NCBI GenBank assembly: GCA_910588245.1
Contig: CAJUQP010000004.1
Span: forward strand, 81,851 to 145,850
Direction of reading: 5' to 3'
DNA: 64,000 nt
Source of the DNA: an uncultured Muribaculaceae bacterium
GTDB taxonomy: Bacteria; Bacteroidota; Bacteroidia; Bacteroidales; Muribaculaceae
Shown piece by piece: positions 54,153 through 62,808 of the stretch (its first letter is position 1; each line of letters opens with the position of its first letter). Position numbers and translations under genes: made by a program. The notes below the pieces were generated by a model that was given only the letters and a program-made list of their open reading frames with translations, ran no database searches and was not told where the DNA came from.

Positions 54153-55326
54153 TACAAGGTCAGGTAGGTTGGGAGGAACGACGACAGTGATGCTGCTGGC
54201 GTTCCTCCTCTTTTATCTTCCATCAGTGCTCGCCATCTTCTCACGCAGCCACGAGCCTGCCGGATGGATAGCGATGAGCGTGTGTATGGCCACGCTCTAT
54301 ACAGCCGTGTTCTGCCTCAACTATTTCTGGCTCGTACCGGCAATGCTCATACGCTCAGACCGCAAGACGCTTTACTTCCTCATAAATCTGGCGGTGATAC
54401 TCTCGCTATGCGTGCTTGTACCTCTAATCTTCAGGATGGTCGGCGAAGTGCCGTGGCCAAAGCGCGCCCGTGCCCACGAATCTGCCGGAATGGCACACAT
54501 ACTTATAGGATATCTCAGATTCGTGCTACGTGACGGTGTGATGATGGTGCTCTCCGCCGCACTCGCCTACGCCATGCGCCTCTCCAGAGAAAGGGAGAAC
54601 GTACACCGGCAGGAGCTGGAGCTCGATGTGGAACGACGACAGATAGAGCTCAAGAGTCTCAAAGCCCAGCTCAACCCCCATTTCCTGTTCAATTCCCTCA
54701 ACAACATCTATGCCTTGATCGGGTTCGCTCCAGATCGCGCCCAGCAATCGCTACACGACCTGAGCAATATGTTGCGTTTCATGATTTACGACTCCACATC
54801 CCCGACTGTGCCACTCTCTAAAGAGATACAGTTCATCAGCGATTACTCCGAGCTTATGAAGTTGAGACTCAACAGCAGCGTGAGGCTGACATTCAAGACC
54901 GACATCCCGGAAGACAACGGGCTACACATAGCCCCCCTACTATTCCTGACAATCGTGGAGAACGCCTTCAAGCACTCTGGGCCCAACGACCGCGACAACT
55001 TCATCTCTATCGACATCTCCCTGACCGACGGGATGCTTACAGGAAAGGTCAGCAATTCAATGTCGCCCAAGGAAGATGAGGGGAAAAGTCTTCATTCAGA
55101 AGAATCAGGTGTCGGGCTCGTCAACATCAGGCGTCAGCTCGGGCTCCTCTACCCCGACGCTCACTCATTCACGATAGAGAAAAAAGATGGGGTATTCACT
55201 GCCGTGATAGCAGTCAGGACCTCGGTGCTCAGTCAGCAAACTGCAGTGAAAGGGAATCCGGATGGAAAGACATTTTCAAAACACAACACATACCAACACA
55301 TATGGCAGAAACCCTCAAATGCGTGA
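54145..55326 (+). CDS. LytS/YehU-type sensor histidine kinase
   Basis: 393 aa. Four transmembrane helices (about 13-31, 40-62, 77-98, 115-143) precede a coiled linker and the His_kinase domain with His179 in LNPHFLFNSLNN, then an HATPase domain (TIVENAFKHSG, SGVGLVNIRRQLG). No separate extracytoplasmic domain is present, so it may sense the membrane or its efflux partners. It overlaps the permease gene by 8 nt and the regulator gene by 25 nt. Confidence 0.93.
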   Translation: MNDTRSGRLGGTTTVMLLAFLLFYLPSVLAIFSRSHEPAGWIAMSVCMATLYTAVFCLNYFWLVPAMLIRSDRKTLYFLINLAVILSLCVLVPLIFRMVGEVPWPKRARAHESAGMAHILIGYLRFVLRDGVMMVLSAALAYAMRLSRERENVHRQELELDVERRQIELKSLKAQLNPHFLFNSLNNIYALIGFAPDRAQQSLHDLSNMLRFMIYDSTSPTVPLSKEIQFISDYSELMKLRLNSSVRLTFKTDIPEDNGLHIAPLLFLTIVENAFKHSGPNDRDNFISIDISLTDGMLTGKVSNSMSPKEDEGKSLHSEESGVGLVNIRRQLGLLYPDAHSFTIEKKDGVFTAVIAVRTSVLSQQTAVKGNPDGKTFSKHNTYQHIWQKPSNA

Positions 55327-56015
55327 TAATCGATGACGAGCCTCTGGCACGCGAGTTGCTCCGCAGCTATGTTGCCAAGACGCCGGTTCTTCAACTCGAA
55401 GGATGTTATGAGTCGGCGGCCGATGCCGTGAAATGCGTCATAGAGAAAGAGATTGATGTGGTCTTCCTCGACATAGACATGCCCGTGCTCAACGGTATTG
55501 AGTTCGCGAGCATAATACCGAAGACAAGCAGGATAATATACGTGACAGCTTATGAGAAATACGCCCTCCAGGGTTTCCGGGTCAACGCCCTCGACTATCT
55601 GCTGAAACCCGTGAGCTATACCGAATTCCTTAAAGCTGTCGGCAAAGCTGTTGAATGGTTCGCCATGCGCGGAAACATGAGACAGTCTCCGGCAAGAAGC
55701 GACTCAGGCATGCTCACCGTCAAAGCGGACTACCGCCTCGTGCAGATGCGCGTTGACAGCATAAAGTATGTGGAGGTGCAGAAAGACCGACTGATCTTCA
55801 ACCGCACAGACGGGGAAAACGTCACATCGCTCATGAGCATGAAAGAGATCGAGGACATGCTACCGACAGAGATTTTCATGAGGGTGCACCGCTCTTTCAT
55901 AGTCAACCTGCGGCATGTGGAGATCGTGGAGAGAGGACGCATAGTGTTTGGCAAGACATATATCCCCATCTCCGACAGCAAAAGAGATGAATTTCTCTCA
56001 AGACTCGGAAGATGA
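55302..56015 (+). CDS. LytTR-family response regulator
   Basis: 237 aa. Receiver domain (about 5-120) with Asp11/12, phospho-acceptor Asp57 in VVFLDIDMPVLNG and Lys in LDYLLKPVSY. The LytTR DNA-binding domain is about 140-235 (SIKYVEVQKDRLIF, MRVHRSFIVNLRHVE). Pairs with the LytS-type kinase whose gene it overlaps by 25 nt. As last gene of the efflux operon it probably controls that operon. LytTR sites are pairs of short direct repeats; I did not identify them. Confidence 0.94.
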   Translation: MAETLKCVIIDDEPLARELLRSYVAKTPVLQLEGCYESAADAVKCVIEKEIDVVFLDIDMPVLNGIEFASIIPKTSRIIYVTAYEKYALQGFRVNALDYLLKPVSYTEFLKAVGKAVEWFAMRGNMRQSPARSDSGMLTVKADYRLVQMRVDSIKYVEVQKDRLIFNRTDGENVTSLMSMKEIEDMLPTEIFMRVHRSFIVNLRHVEIVERGRIVFGKTYIPISDSKRDEFLSRLGR

Positions 56016-56023
56016 CTTAATCG

Positions 56024-56091
56024 GAACCACTACATATGAAAACACTCCCGGCGGATCCATCCGCCGGGAGTGTTTTCATATGTAGTGGTTC
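56024..56091. terminator. Perfect 32-bp hairpin, bidirectional terminator
   Basis: The arm 56024-56055 (starting GAACCACTACATATGAAAAC) is perfectly complementary to 56060-56091 around the 4-nt loop TCCA. It lies between the convergent LytTR regulator and rubrerythrin genes. It is much longer than needed for termination and would give a double-stranded RNA end to both mRNAs. Confidence 0.85.
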
Positions 56092-56095
56092 GCAA

Positions 56096-56650
56096 TTACT
56101 TGTTTGCGAAATAGCGGTTGTAAAGACCGGCGAAACCACGGCCGTGGCGAGCCTCGTCCTTAGCCATCTCATGAACGGTGTCGTGGATAGCGTCAAGGTT
56201 AGCGGCTTTTGCATTGCGTGCAATACGCATCTTGTCTTCATTGGCGCCAGCCTCAGCGTGCATACGCTTCTCAAGATTGGTCTTGGTGTCCCAAACCATC
56301 TCGCCGAGAAGCTCGGCAAACTTGGCTGCGTGCTCAGCCTCTTCCCAGGCATAGCGCTTGAAGGCCTCGGCCACTTCGGGATAACCCTCGCGGTCAGCCT
56401 GACGCGACATAGCCAGATACATGCCGACCTCTGTGCACTCACCCATAAAGTGATTGTTGAGGTCTTTCTTCATCTCGTCGCTGGTGTCTTTAGCCACACC
56501 TATCTCGTGCTCGGTCACGAAATTAAGGAGTTCTTTCTGATCGAGCTCTTTGAACTTCGAGGCAGGAGCGCCACACTGAGGGCATTTTGCGGGGGGATTC
56601 TCACCCTCGGCCACATATCCGCATACTGTGCAGATCCATTCTTTTGCCAT
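56096..56650 (-). CDS. Reverse rubrerythrin
   Basis: 184 aa. The rubredoxin-type iron site comes first (Cys pairs in WICTVCGY and AKCPQCGAPASKF, residues about 6-32), and the four-helix di-iron domain follows (EHEIGVAK, NHFMGECTEVGMYLAMSRQA, YAWEEAEHAAKF, KDEARHGRGFAGL). This is the reverse of the classical rubrerythrin order. Such proteins reduce hydrogen peroxide and oxygen in anaerobes. Minus strand, single gene, with a -7 box 52 nt upstream. Confidence 0.94.
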   Translation of the reverse strand: MAKEWICTVCGYVAEGENPPAKCPQCGAPASKFKELDQKELLNFVTEHEIGVAKDTSDEMKKDLNNHFMGECTEVGMYLAMSRQADREGYPEVAEAFKRYAWEEAEHAAKFAELLGEMVWDTKTNLEKRMHAEAGANEDKMRIARNAKAANLDAIHDTVHEMAKDEARHGRGFAGLYNRYFANK

Positions 56651-56701
56651 AAATTTAGGGTTTTAAAGTTATTCGTTGAAAAAATTCAATCTTTCCGACT
56701 A

Positions 56702-56732
56702 CAAAGTTAATATATTTTCTTATCTTCGCAAC
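56702..56732 (-). promoter_or_regulatory. Promoter of the rubrerythrin gene
   Basis: On the minus strand GTTG (56732-56729, one mismatch), a 19-bp spacer and TAACTTTG (56709-56702, exact). Confidence 0.55.
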
Positions 56733-56733
56733 C

Positions 56734-57693
56734 ATGAAAAATATTAAAAAACGTTATAACGGGTTTAAGAATATTTTAATTCCCGCTGCTCAGGCCGCAG
56801 GAATAAGAAAAGTGGCGGCCACGGTCAGCGGAGGCGCCGACAGCGTGGCTCTCCTCTCGGCGCTGACAGAATGCGGGATTTTCGAGGTGACGGCCCTACA
56901 CTGCAATTTCCATCTCAGAGGAGAGGAAAGCATGCGCGACCAGCATTTCGTGGAAGAGTTGTGCCGTCGGCTCGAAGTAGACCTCACCGTGAAAGATTTC
57001 GACACCCTTGAATATATACGGGACAATAAAGGGACATCACTGGAGATGGCATGCCGTGAACTGCGCTACGCATGGTTCAGGGAAACCGCCGCCGAGATAG
57101 GCGCCGACAGGATAGCCACAGGCCACAACGCCGATGACAACATCGAGACCATGCTCCTTAATCTCTTCAGGGGGTCAGGCACTTCCGGACTGCGAGGCAT
57201 GTCGCCCGACAACGGAGAGATCTGGCGTCCGCTTCTATCTGTGCACCGCACGGAGATAACGGAATATCTTGCCGGGAAAGGTCTGACTTTCATCACTGAT
57301 TCCTCCAACCTGACGTCTGACTACCGACGCAATTTCATCCGCAATGAGGTGATACCTCTGCTCCAGACCCGCTGGCCGGGACTGAAAAGATCGCTCGACA
57401 GAAGCATCCTCCTCTTACGGGAAGACAACAAGGTGGTATCTTCCACACTTAATTCTGTGCTATCAGAGGCTACTACCGAACTGGGCACAGAGACCATTAT
57501 GGAATTTCCAAGCCCGGTCTTGCTGATCAGGAGATTCATTGAGCCACTAAGGCCGTTCACCACCACCGCAGGAGAAATCATCGAAGCCATAAAGGCCGAT
57601 AAGCCCCATGCCAGACGCTGGGCACTCCCCCTGGGCAACATAGAACTCCGCAACCATACCTTACGCATACTGCGGAAAAGGATAGAAAATTAA
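56734..57693 (+). CDS. tilS: tRNA(Ile)-lysidine synthase, short form
   Basis: 319 aa. The PP-loop SGGADS is at residues 32-37, followed by LHCNFHLRGEES, ATGHNADDNIETMLLNLFRG and YRRNFIRNEVIPLL, all typical of TilS. It lysidinylates C34 of tRNA-Ile(CAU), switching recognition from Met to Ile. E. coli TilS has about 430 aa; the C-terminal TilS_C domain is missing here, and there is no frameshift or second piece downstream. Compact forms are known (Aquifex). It is divergent from the rubrerythrin gene. Confidence 0.9.
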   Translation: MKNIKKRYNGFKNILIPAAQAAGIRKVAATVSGGADSVALLSALTECGIFEVTALHCNFHLRGEESMRDQHFVEELCRRLEVDLTVKDFDTLEYIRDNKGTSLEMACRELRYAWFRETAAEIGADRIATGHNADDNIETMLLNLFRGSGTSGLRGMSPDNGEIWRPLLSVHRTEITEYLAGKGLTFITDSSNLTSDYRRNFIRNEVIPLLQTRWPGLKRSLDRSILLLREDNKVVSSTLNSVLSEATTELGTETIMEFPSPVLLIRRFIEPLRPFTTTAGEIIEAIKADKPHARRWALPLGNIELRNHTLRILRKRIEN

Positions 57694-57754
57694 CCCGTTT
57701 ATCCGATTACTTGAGTTTTTAGCCAAACAAAACCGACATATTTTGCGTTATTGT

Positions 57755-57786
57755 TTTGTGCATGTCAGATTTTTTATCTAATTTTG
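57755..57786 (+). promoter_or_regulatory. Promoter of rho
   Basis: TTTG (57755-57758), a 20-bp spacer and TAATTTTG (57779-57786), both exact. It defines a leader of about 360 nt before rho. Confidence 0.8.
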
Positions 57787-57831
57787 CATCAAAGTGTGTG
57801 GCTCGCGACGCCATACCAATATTCTTTTCAA

Positions 57832-57895
57832 GCCCCAATCTAAAAAACCTATCAGTAGGTTTTCTGATCAGAAAGCCAAAAATTAAGATCGGGGC
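57832..57895 (+). promoter_or_regulatory. Structured rho leader with C-rich tract
   Basis: GCCCCAATCT (57832-57841) pairs with AGATCGGGGC (57886-57895), one mismatch. Inside, AAAACCTA (57844-57851) pairs with TAGGTTTT (57856-57863) around TCAG, and TTTCTGATCAGAAA (57861-57874) is a competing palindrome. Just after it, 57896-57937 is C-rich with almost no G, like a Rho utilisation site. Attenuation of rho by Rho is inferred. The remaining leader to 58154 has no gene I trust. Confidence 0.5.
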
Positions 57896-58154
57896 ATCAC
57901 ACTCTCCACACATCCACACAGACAAAAATCATAATCCGCGCATATGTGTTGACCCAGCCCCGGCAGGTCTGCCTATCCTGTGAGACAACACACGCCCTGT
58001 TGAAATCCAGCCAGAACCTCATAGTGCACGCATATCCACACAAAAGCTTCGGAGGCCTTCAGCCGCATGCGTGACCGGATCAAGGACAACGACCCGAACT
58101 CCTGGACACAGGCTCAGCACAGCGCTTTGGAAAAATCTATAACATAATCTGTTT

Positions 58155-60287
58155 ATGTTCCACATCAATGATCTTAACGACATGGACGAGGCCAAGATAA
58201 GAGAGACCGCCGAATCCATGGGCATAAAAAAAACATCCGCTCTTTCTCGCGACGAGATCATGAACAAGATCCTCGATCTGCAGGCTGAGGTTTCGGCTAA
58301 AGATTTCGTCTCAAAAAACGGCGACAAGAAAAAAAACGCCAAAGAGAAAACACAGAAAACAAAAAAAACGAAAAAACCGGCCGACACAGAAATGGCCGAC
58401 AGTCAGCAGCAAGCTCCGGAGGCTCAGCCCGCGGCTGCCGACATACCCGAATCAAGCTCTCTGTTCGACACACCCCTGCCGCTTCCTAAAAGAAGAGGCA
58501 GAAAACCTAAAAACGAACAGACAAGCCCCGTTCTTATGGATCAGAATCCCGCCAATATGCCTGAGACAAAAGGGCCGGGAAAGAAAAACCGCCAGAGAAA
58601 AGAACTGGAAAACAACGAGGGCAATCAACCCTCAGACAATCAGGAGTCACTCCACGCCAATACCGGAATTGCGACAGAACAGGCACAAGACAATGCCGTA
58701 GCCGAGACAATGACTGACATAGTCGAAAGTCATGCCGATGAGACAGCCACCGACCTCACCGACGTGACACCGTCACAACACACGGACTCACAACAACCCT
58801 CGGCTGAAGAACCGGAAAGACCCAAACTCAAAATATTCACTCCCCGCAACCAGAAAAACGCATCCGACAACCTCTCTCTCACCTCTTTCTTCACCCCTTC
58901 AAAAGGGAAGACATTCATGCCCAGGGGGCAACGCGACAATAACGCCCCTAACCGCGACAACGCCATGACGGCACCTGCTGCCGAAAACGACGAGACGGCC
59001 GGACTCCCCGTGCCTCAGGCCGAACCGATTCAGCTCCGTGATCCGGGCGCCACATCACAGCAGCCCATGACCAAACAGCAGAAGAACATGCTCAAGAAGC
59101 AGCAGCGCATGATGCGTCAGCAAGGACAACCCGTGCCCGCTTCACTCTTGCCGGAATCTCCTTACGATTTCAAGGGGATCCTGACAGCATACGGAGTGCT
59201 TGAGATCATGCCCGAAGGCTATGGCTTCCTGCGTTCAAGCGACTATAACTATCTCGGAAGCCCCGACGACATTTATGTGTCGCAGAATCAGATAAAAGAA
59301 TATGGCCTGAAGACAGGCGACGTGGTAGAGGCCTCAATACGTCCGCCGCGCGAGGGCGATAAATTCTATCCTATGGTGAAGGCTCTTTCTGTCAACGGCC
59401 TCTCACCGGAACTCGTGCGCGACAGGGTGCCTTTCGAGCATCTCGTGCCATTGTTCCCCGATGAGAAATTCGACATTACCAAAGGACGCAACTCCAATAT
59501 CTCCACACGTGTGGTCGACATGTTCGCCCCCATCGGCAAAGGACAGCGCGCGCTGATCGTCGCTCCCCCCAAGACCGGTAAGACAATACTCCTCAAAGAT
59601 ATAGCCAATGCTATCTCTGAGAACCATCCCGACACATATATCATCATGCTCCTCATCGACGAACGTCCTGAGGAGGTCACCGACATGGCCCGCAGCGTAA
59701 ACGCGGAGGTGATCGCATCCACTTTCGACGAACCTGCCGAGCGCCACGTGAAAATCGCCAACATTGTGCTCGAGAAAGCGAAGCGTCTCGTGGAGTGCGG
59801 CCACGACGTTGTGATCATGCTTGACTCAATCACACGTCTCGCCCGCGCATTCAACACTGTCTCTCCGGCTTCAGGCAAGATACTCTCCGGCGGTGTAGAC
59901 GCCAACGCCCTGCAGCGCCCCAAACGCTTCTTCGGAGCCGCCCGCAACATCGAGAACGGGGGATCGCTGACGATTATCGCCACAGCCCTGACCGAGACAT
60001 CGTCGAAAATGGACGAGGTGATATTCGAGGAGTTCAAAGGAACAGGCAACATGGAACTTCAGCTTGACCGCAAGCTCTCCAACAAGAGGATATTCCCCGC
60101 TGTCGACATCATTGCCTCCTCTACTCGCCGCGACGACCTCCTTCTCCCGCAGGAAACTCTCAACCGCATGTGGATTCTCCGTAACTACCTCGCCGATATG
60201 AACTCTCTCGAGGCGATGGAGTTTATCAAGAAACGCATGGAGATGACCAGAAACAACGAGGAGCTCCTCGTGACCATGGACAAATAA
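58155..60287 (+). CDS. rho: Transcription termination factor Rho with long disordered insert
   Basis: 710 aa against 419 in E. coli. A Rho_N helical domain (about 1-48) is followed by about 280 residues of low-complexity, K/Q/N/P/E-rich sequence (about 50-335). Then come the cold-shock-type RNA-binding domain (GVLEIMPEGYGFLRSSDYNY, about 345-420) and the hexameric ATPase with Walker A APPKTGKT and the VIMLDSITRLARA strand. Long disordered inserts are a known feature of Bacteroides Rho, where the insert has been linked to condensate formation and gut fitness. ybaK follows with no gap. Confidence 0.96.
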   Translation: MFHINDLNDMDEAKIRETAESMGIKKTSALSRDEIMNKILDLQAEVSAKDFVSKNGDKKKNAKEKTQKTKKTKKPADTEMADSQQQAPEAQPAAADIPESSSLFDTPLPLPKRRGRKPKNEQTSPVLMDQNPANMPETKGPGKKNRQRKELENNEGNQPSDNQESLHANTGIATEQAQDNAVAETMTDIVESHADETATDLTDVTPSQHTDSQQPSAEEPERPKLKIFTPRNQKNASDNLSLTSFFTPSKGKTFMPRGQRDNNAPNRDNAMTAPAAENDETAGLPVPQAEPIQLRDPGATSQQPMTKQQKNMLKKQQRMMRQQGQPVPASLLPESPYDFKGILTAYGVLEIMPEGYGFLRSSDYNYLGSPDDIYVSQNQIKEYGLKTGDVVEASIRPPREGDKFYPMVKALSVNGLSPELVRDRVPFEHLVPLFPDEKFDITKGRNSNISTRVVDMFAPIGKGQRALIVAPPKTGKTILLKDIANAISENHPDTYIIMLLIDERPEEVTDMARSVNAEVIASTFDEPAERHVKIANIVLEKAKRLVECGHDVVIMLDSITRLARAFNTVSPASGKILSGGVDANALQRPKRFFGAARNIENGGSLTIIATALTETSSKMDEVIFEEFKGTGNMELQLDRKLSNKRIFPAVDIIASSTRRDDLLLPQETLNRMWILRNYLADMNSLEAMEFIKKRMEMTRNNEELLVTMDK

Positions 60288-60767
60288 ATGAGCGACAAGA
60301 CCAACGCGGCCCGCATACTCGACCGCATGAAGATAAAATACGAGCTGGTGGAATACATGGTCGACCCCGAGAATCTCGCGGCCGACCATGTAGCCGCCGA
60401 ACTCGGCGAGCCGATCGAACAGGTATTCAAGACACTCGTGCTCCGCGGCGACCGCAATGGGATTTTCGTCTGCGTCGTGGCCGGCAACCGTGAGGTCGAC
60501 CTTAAAAAGGCCGCGAAAGTCTCCGGCAATAAGAAGGCCGAGATGATTGCCATGAAGGAGCTGCTTCCTCTCACAGGCTATATCCGCGGAGGATGCACGT
60601 CGATCGGGATGAAGAAACAATATCCCACATTCATCAGCGAGGAGGCGCTTTCATTCCCTTTCATATACGTGAGTGCCGGAAAAAGAGGTCTTCAACTGAA
60701 ACTGGCTCCCGCCGACCTTATCAAAGCTGCCGGCGCCTCGGCAGCCGACATAGCGACCGACATATGA
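60288..60767 (+). CDS. ybaK: Cys-tRNA(Pro)/Cys-tRNA(Cys) deacylase
   Basis: 159 aa, YbaK/EbsC family. It starts right after the rho stop codon. Typical segments are TNAARILDRMKIKYELVEY, EQVFKTLVLRGDRNGIFVCVV with the conserved Lys, and GGCTSIGMKKQYPTFISEEA. It hydrolyses mischarged Cys-tRNA-Pro as a proofreading step. Its stop overlaps the aroC start by ATGA. Cytosolic. Confidence 0.94.
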   Translation: MSDKTNAARILDRMKIKYELVEYMVDPENLAADHVAAELGEPIEQVFKTLVLRGDRNGIFVCVVAGNREVDLKKAAKVSGNKKAEMIAMKELLPLTGYIRGGCTSIGMKKQYPTFISEEALSFPFIYVSAGKRGLQLKLAPADLIKAAGASAADIATDI

Positions 60768-61837
60768 ACACATTCGGAAAACATATAACCCTCACAACTT
60801 TCGGAGAGAGCCACGGGCCGGCCATGGGAGGCGTCATCGACGGGTTTCCTGCCGGGTTCAAGGTAGATTTCGACCTGCTCAACGCAGAGGTTGCCAAGAG
60901 AAGGCCCGGGGCGTCAGTTCTTGTCACGGCCCGCAATGAGAAAGACATGCCGGAATTCCTCTCCGGGTTCTCCCCTGACGGAGTCACCCTCGGCACCCCC
61001 ATCGGATTCATTGTCAGGAATGCCGACCATCATTCATCGGACTATGACGAGATGGCCCGCGTCTACCGTCCCAACCACGCCGACTACACATATATTAAGC
61101 GTTACGGCATCCGCGACCACCGCGGCGGCGGCCGCTCCAGCGCACGTGAGACTGTCAACTGGGTCGTGGCCGGAGCGCTTGCCTCCCAATGGCTTGCTTC
61201 CAAAGGGATAGAAGTGCAGACCGCCTTGACCCAGGTCGGACCAATAACTGCCAGCGATATCTTCGACCGGCTCATGACCGATCCTGCGAAACCATTCACT
61301 CTTGAGGTGGATCCTCAACTGCATCTGGCCATGGAAGAGATGGTGAAAGAGACAAAAAGGGCCGGCGACAGCGTAGGCGGCCGAGTAGGCTGCCTCATAA
61401 CAGGTGTGCCTGCGGGGATCGGTTCTCCCGTTGCCGAGAAACTCCATGCGAATCTCGCCGCGGCAATGATGAGCATAAATGCCGCCAAAGGATTCGAATA
61501 CGGTCTCGGATTCCGTGCTGCCAATGCAAAAGGAAGCGATACAGCCGACACCTTCCTTGCCGCGCAATATCCCGGAGCTCCTCTCACCACATCCACAGAC
61601 TACAGCGGCGGCATACAGGGAGGCATCTCCAACGGCATGCCGATATTCTTCTCCGTGGCGTTCAAGCCCACCCCGACGCTCATGAAGCCGCAGCCCACCG
61701 TCGACACAGAAGGCAATGCCACGGTGCTCAATCCTGCCGGACGTCATGATCCGTGTGTGGCTGTAAGGGCCGTGCACGTAGTAAAAGCCATGGCCGCCCT
61801 CGTGATCGCCGACGCAATGGCCGGCAGCGCCCTATGA
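60764..61837 (+). CDS. aroC: Chorismate synthase
   Basis: 357 aa from the ATG at 60764, which overlaps the ybaK stop; a start further upstream at 60593 would lie inside ybaK. Last step of the shikimate pathway, converting EPSP to chorismate with reduced FMN. Signatures are FGESHGPAMGGVIDG near the start, GGGRSSARETVNWVVAGALA and RHDPCVAVRAVHVVKAM near the end. The stop overlaps the next start by ATGA (61834-61837). Confidence 0.97.
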   Translation: MNTFGKHITLTTFGESHGPAMGGVIDGFPAGFKVDFDLLNAEVAKRRPGASVLVTARNEKDMPEFLSGFSPDGVTLGTPIGFIVRNADHHSSDYDEMARVYRPNHADYTYIKRYGIRDHRGGGRSSARETVNWVVAGALASQWLASKGIEVQTALTQVGPITASDIFDRLMTDPAKPFTLEVDPQLHLAMEEMVKETKRAGDSVGGRVGCLITGVPAGIGSPVAEKLHANLAAAMMSINAAKGFEYGLGFRAANAKGSDTADTFLAAQYPGAPLTTSTDYSGGIQGGISNGMPIFFSVAFKPTPTLMKPQPTVDTEGNATVLNPAGRHDPCVAVRAVHVVKAMAALVIADAMAGSAL

Positions 61838-62739
61838 GAACATACTCTGATTATCTCAACACATTCTTCCCCGGCGTCAAGGTTCAGAAAATCTCTGTCG
61901 ACGCCGGGTTTTCTTGTCCCAACCGCGACGGGACTATCGGCGTAGGTGGTTGCGCCTACTGCCGCAACGACTCCTTCACCCCCGCCTATTGCGCAGAAGG
62001 GGGATCGGTAGCCTCGCAGGTCAGGAAAGGGATAGCCTTCTTCTCAAGGAAATACCCTTCCATGAAGTATCTCGCCTATTTCCAGTCGTATACAAACACC
62101 CACGGGAGAAATCTCGATGAGTTGCGTAAACTCTATATGGAGGCAATTGCTCAGGAAGGTGTTGTAGGACTTGTGATAGGCACCCGTCCCGACACCCTTC
62201 CCGATCCTGTGCTCCGCCTGCTCGGAGATATAGGGACGCACACCCGCGTATTTCTTGAGATCGGAGCTGAGACGTCGTGCGACGACACACTCCGCGCCGT
62301 CAACCGCCATCATACATGGCACGATGTGGAGGATGCCGTGAGACGAGCGTCAGCACACGGACTCCATTGCGGCCTACATCTCATCGCCGGATTGCCCGGA
62401 GAGGATCGTGATCGGATACTCCGCAGCGTCGACGATGCCTGCCGGCTTCCTATCGACACCCTCAAGATACACCAGCTCCAGATTCTCAAAGGAACTCCCC
62501 TATGTGCACGTTGGAAATGTGGGGAGGTCGCTGTAAATCCCTTCACACTCGACGATTATCTCGACCTTTGCGTGGAGATTGTGCGGAGAGTCCCTTCGCG
62601 GGTAGTCATCGAGCGCTTTCTCGCCCAAAGTCCGCCGCAACTTGTAGAAGCACCTCGATGGGGCCTTAAAAACTATCAGTTCGCCAATCTTCTTGCGCAA
62701 AGAATGTCGGAATTAAAGACAAAAACCTCCCCTCTATAA
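61834..62739 (+). CDS. TIGR01212-type radical SAM protein (YhcC)
   Basis: 301 aa from the ATG at 61834, overlapping the aroC stop. The cluster-binding cysteines are in FSCPNRDGTIGVGGCAYC, the long-spaced form that marks this family. LEIGAETSCDDTLRAVNRHH and GLHLIAGLPGED follow the radical SAM barrel. Function of YhcC-type proteins is unknown. It ends the rho-ybaK-aroC set with coupled starts. Confidence 0.92.
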   Translation: MRTYSDYLNTFFPGVKVQKISVDAGFSCPNRDGTIGVGGCAYCRNDSFTPAYCAEGGSVASQVRKGIAFFSRKYPSMKYLAYFQSYTNTHGRNLDELRKLYMEAIAQEGVVGLVIGTRPDTLPDPVLRLLGDIGTHTRVFLEIGAETSCDDTLRAVNRHHTWHDVEDAVRRASAHGLHCGLHLIAGLPGEDRDRILRSVDDACRLPIDTLKIHQLQILKGTPLCARWKCGEVAVNPFTLDDYLDLCVEIVRRVPSRVVIERFLAQSPPQLVEAPRWGLKNYQFANLLAQRMSELKTKTSPL

Positions 62740-62808
62740 AATGATTGCATCGCGCACCCGTTTAATTCTATAAGCGACCATAAAACAAAAAACATTATAC
62801 AGACACTT

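Noticed and set aside
57756..57983. 75-codon frame upstream of rho
   Set aside because: The exact rho promoter lies inside it, its start codon precedes the transcription start, and it overlaps the leader hairpins.
60593..60763. Upstream extension of aroC
   Set aside because: It would lie inside ybaK, and the chorismate synthase fold begins at the ATG at 60764.
61753..61833. Upstream extension of the radical SAM gene
   Set aside because: It overlaps the end of aroC in another frame; the ATG at 61834 gives the family's normal N-terminus.
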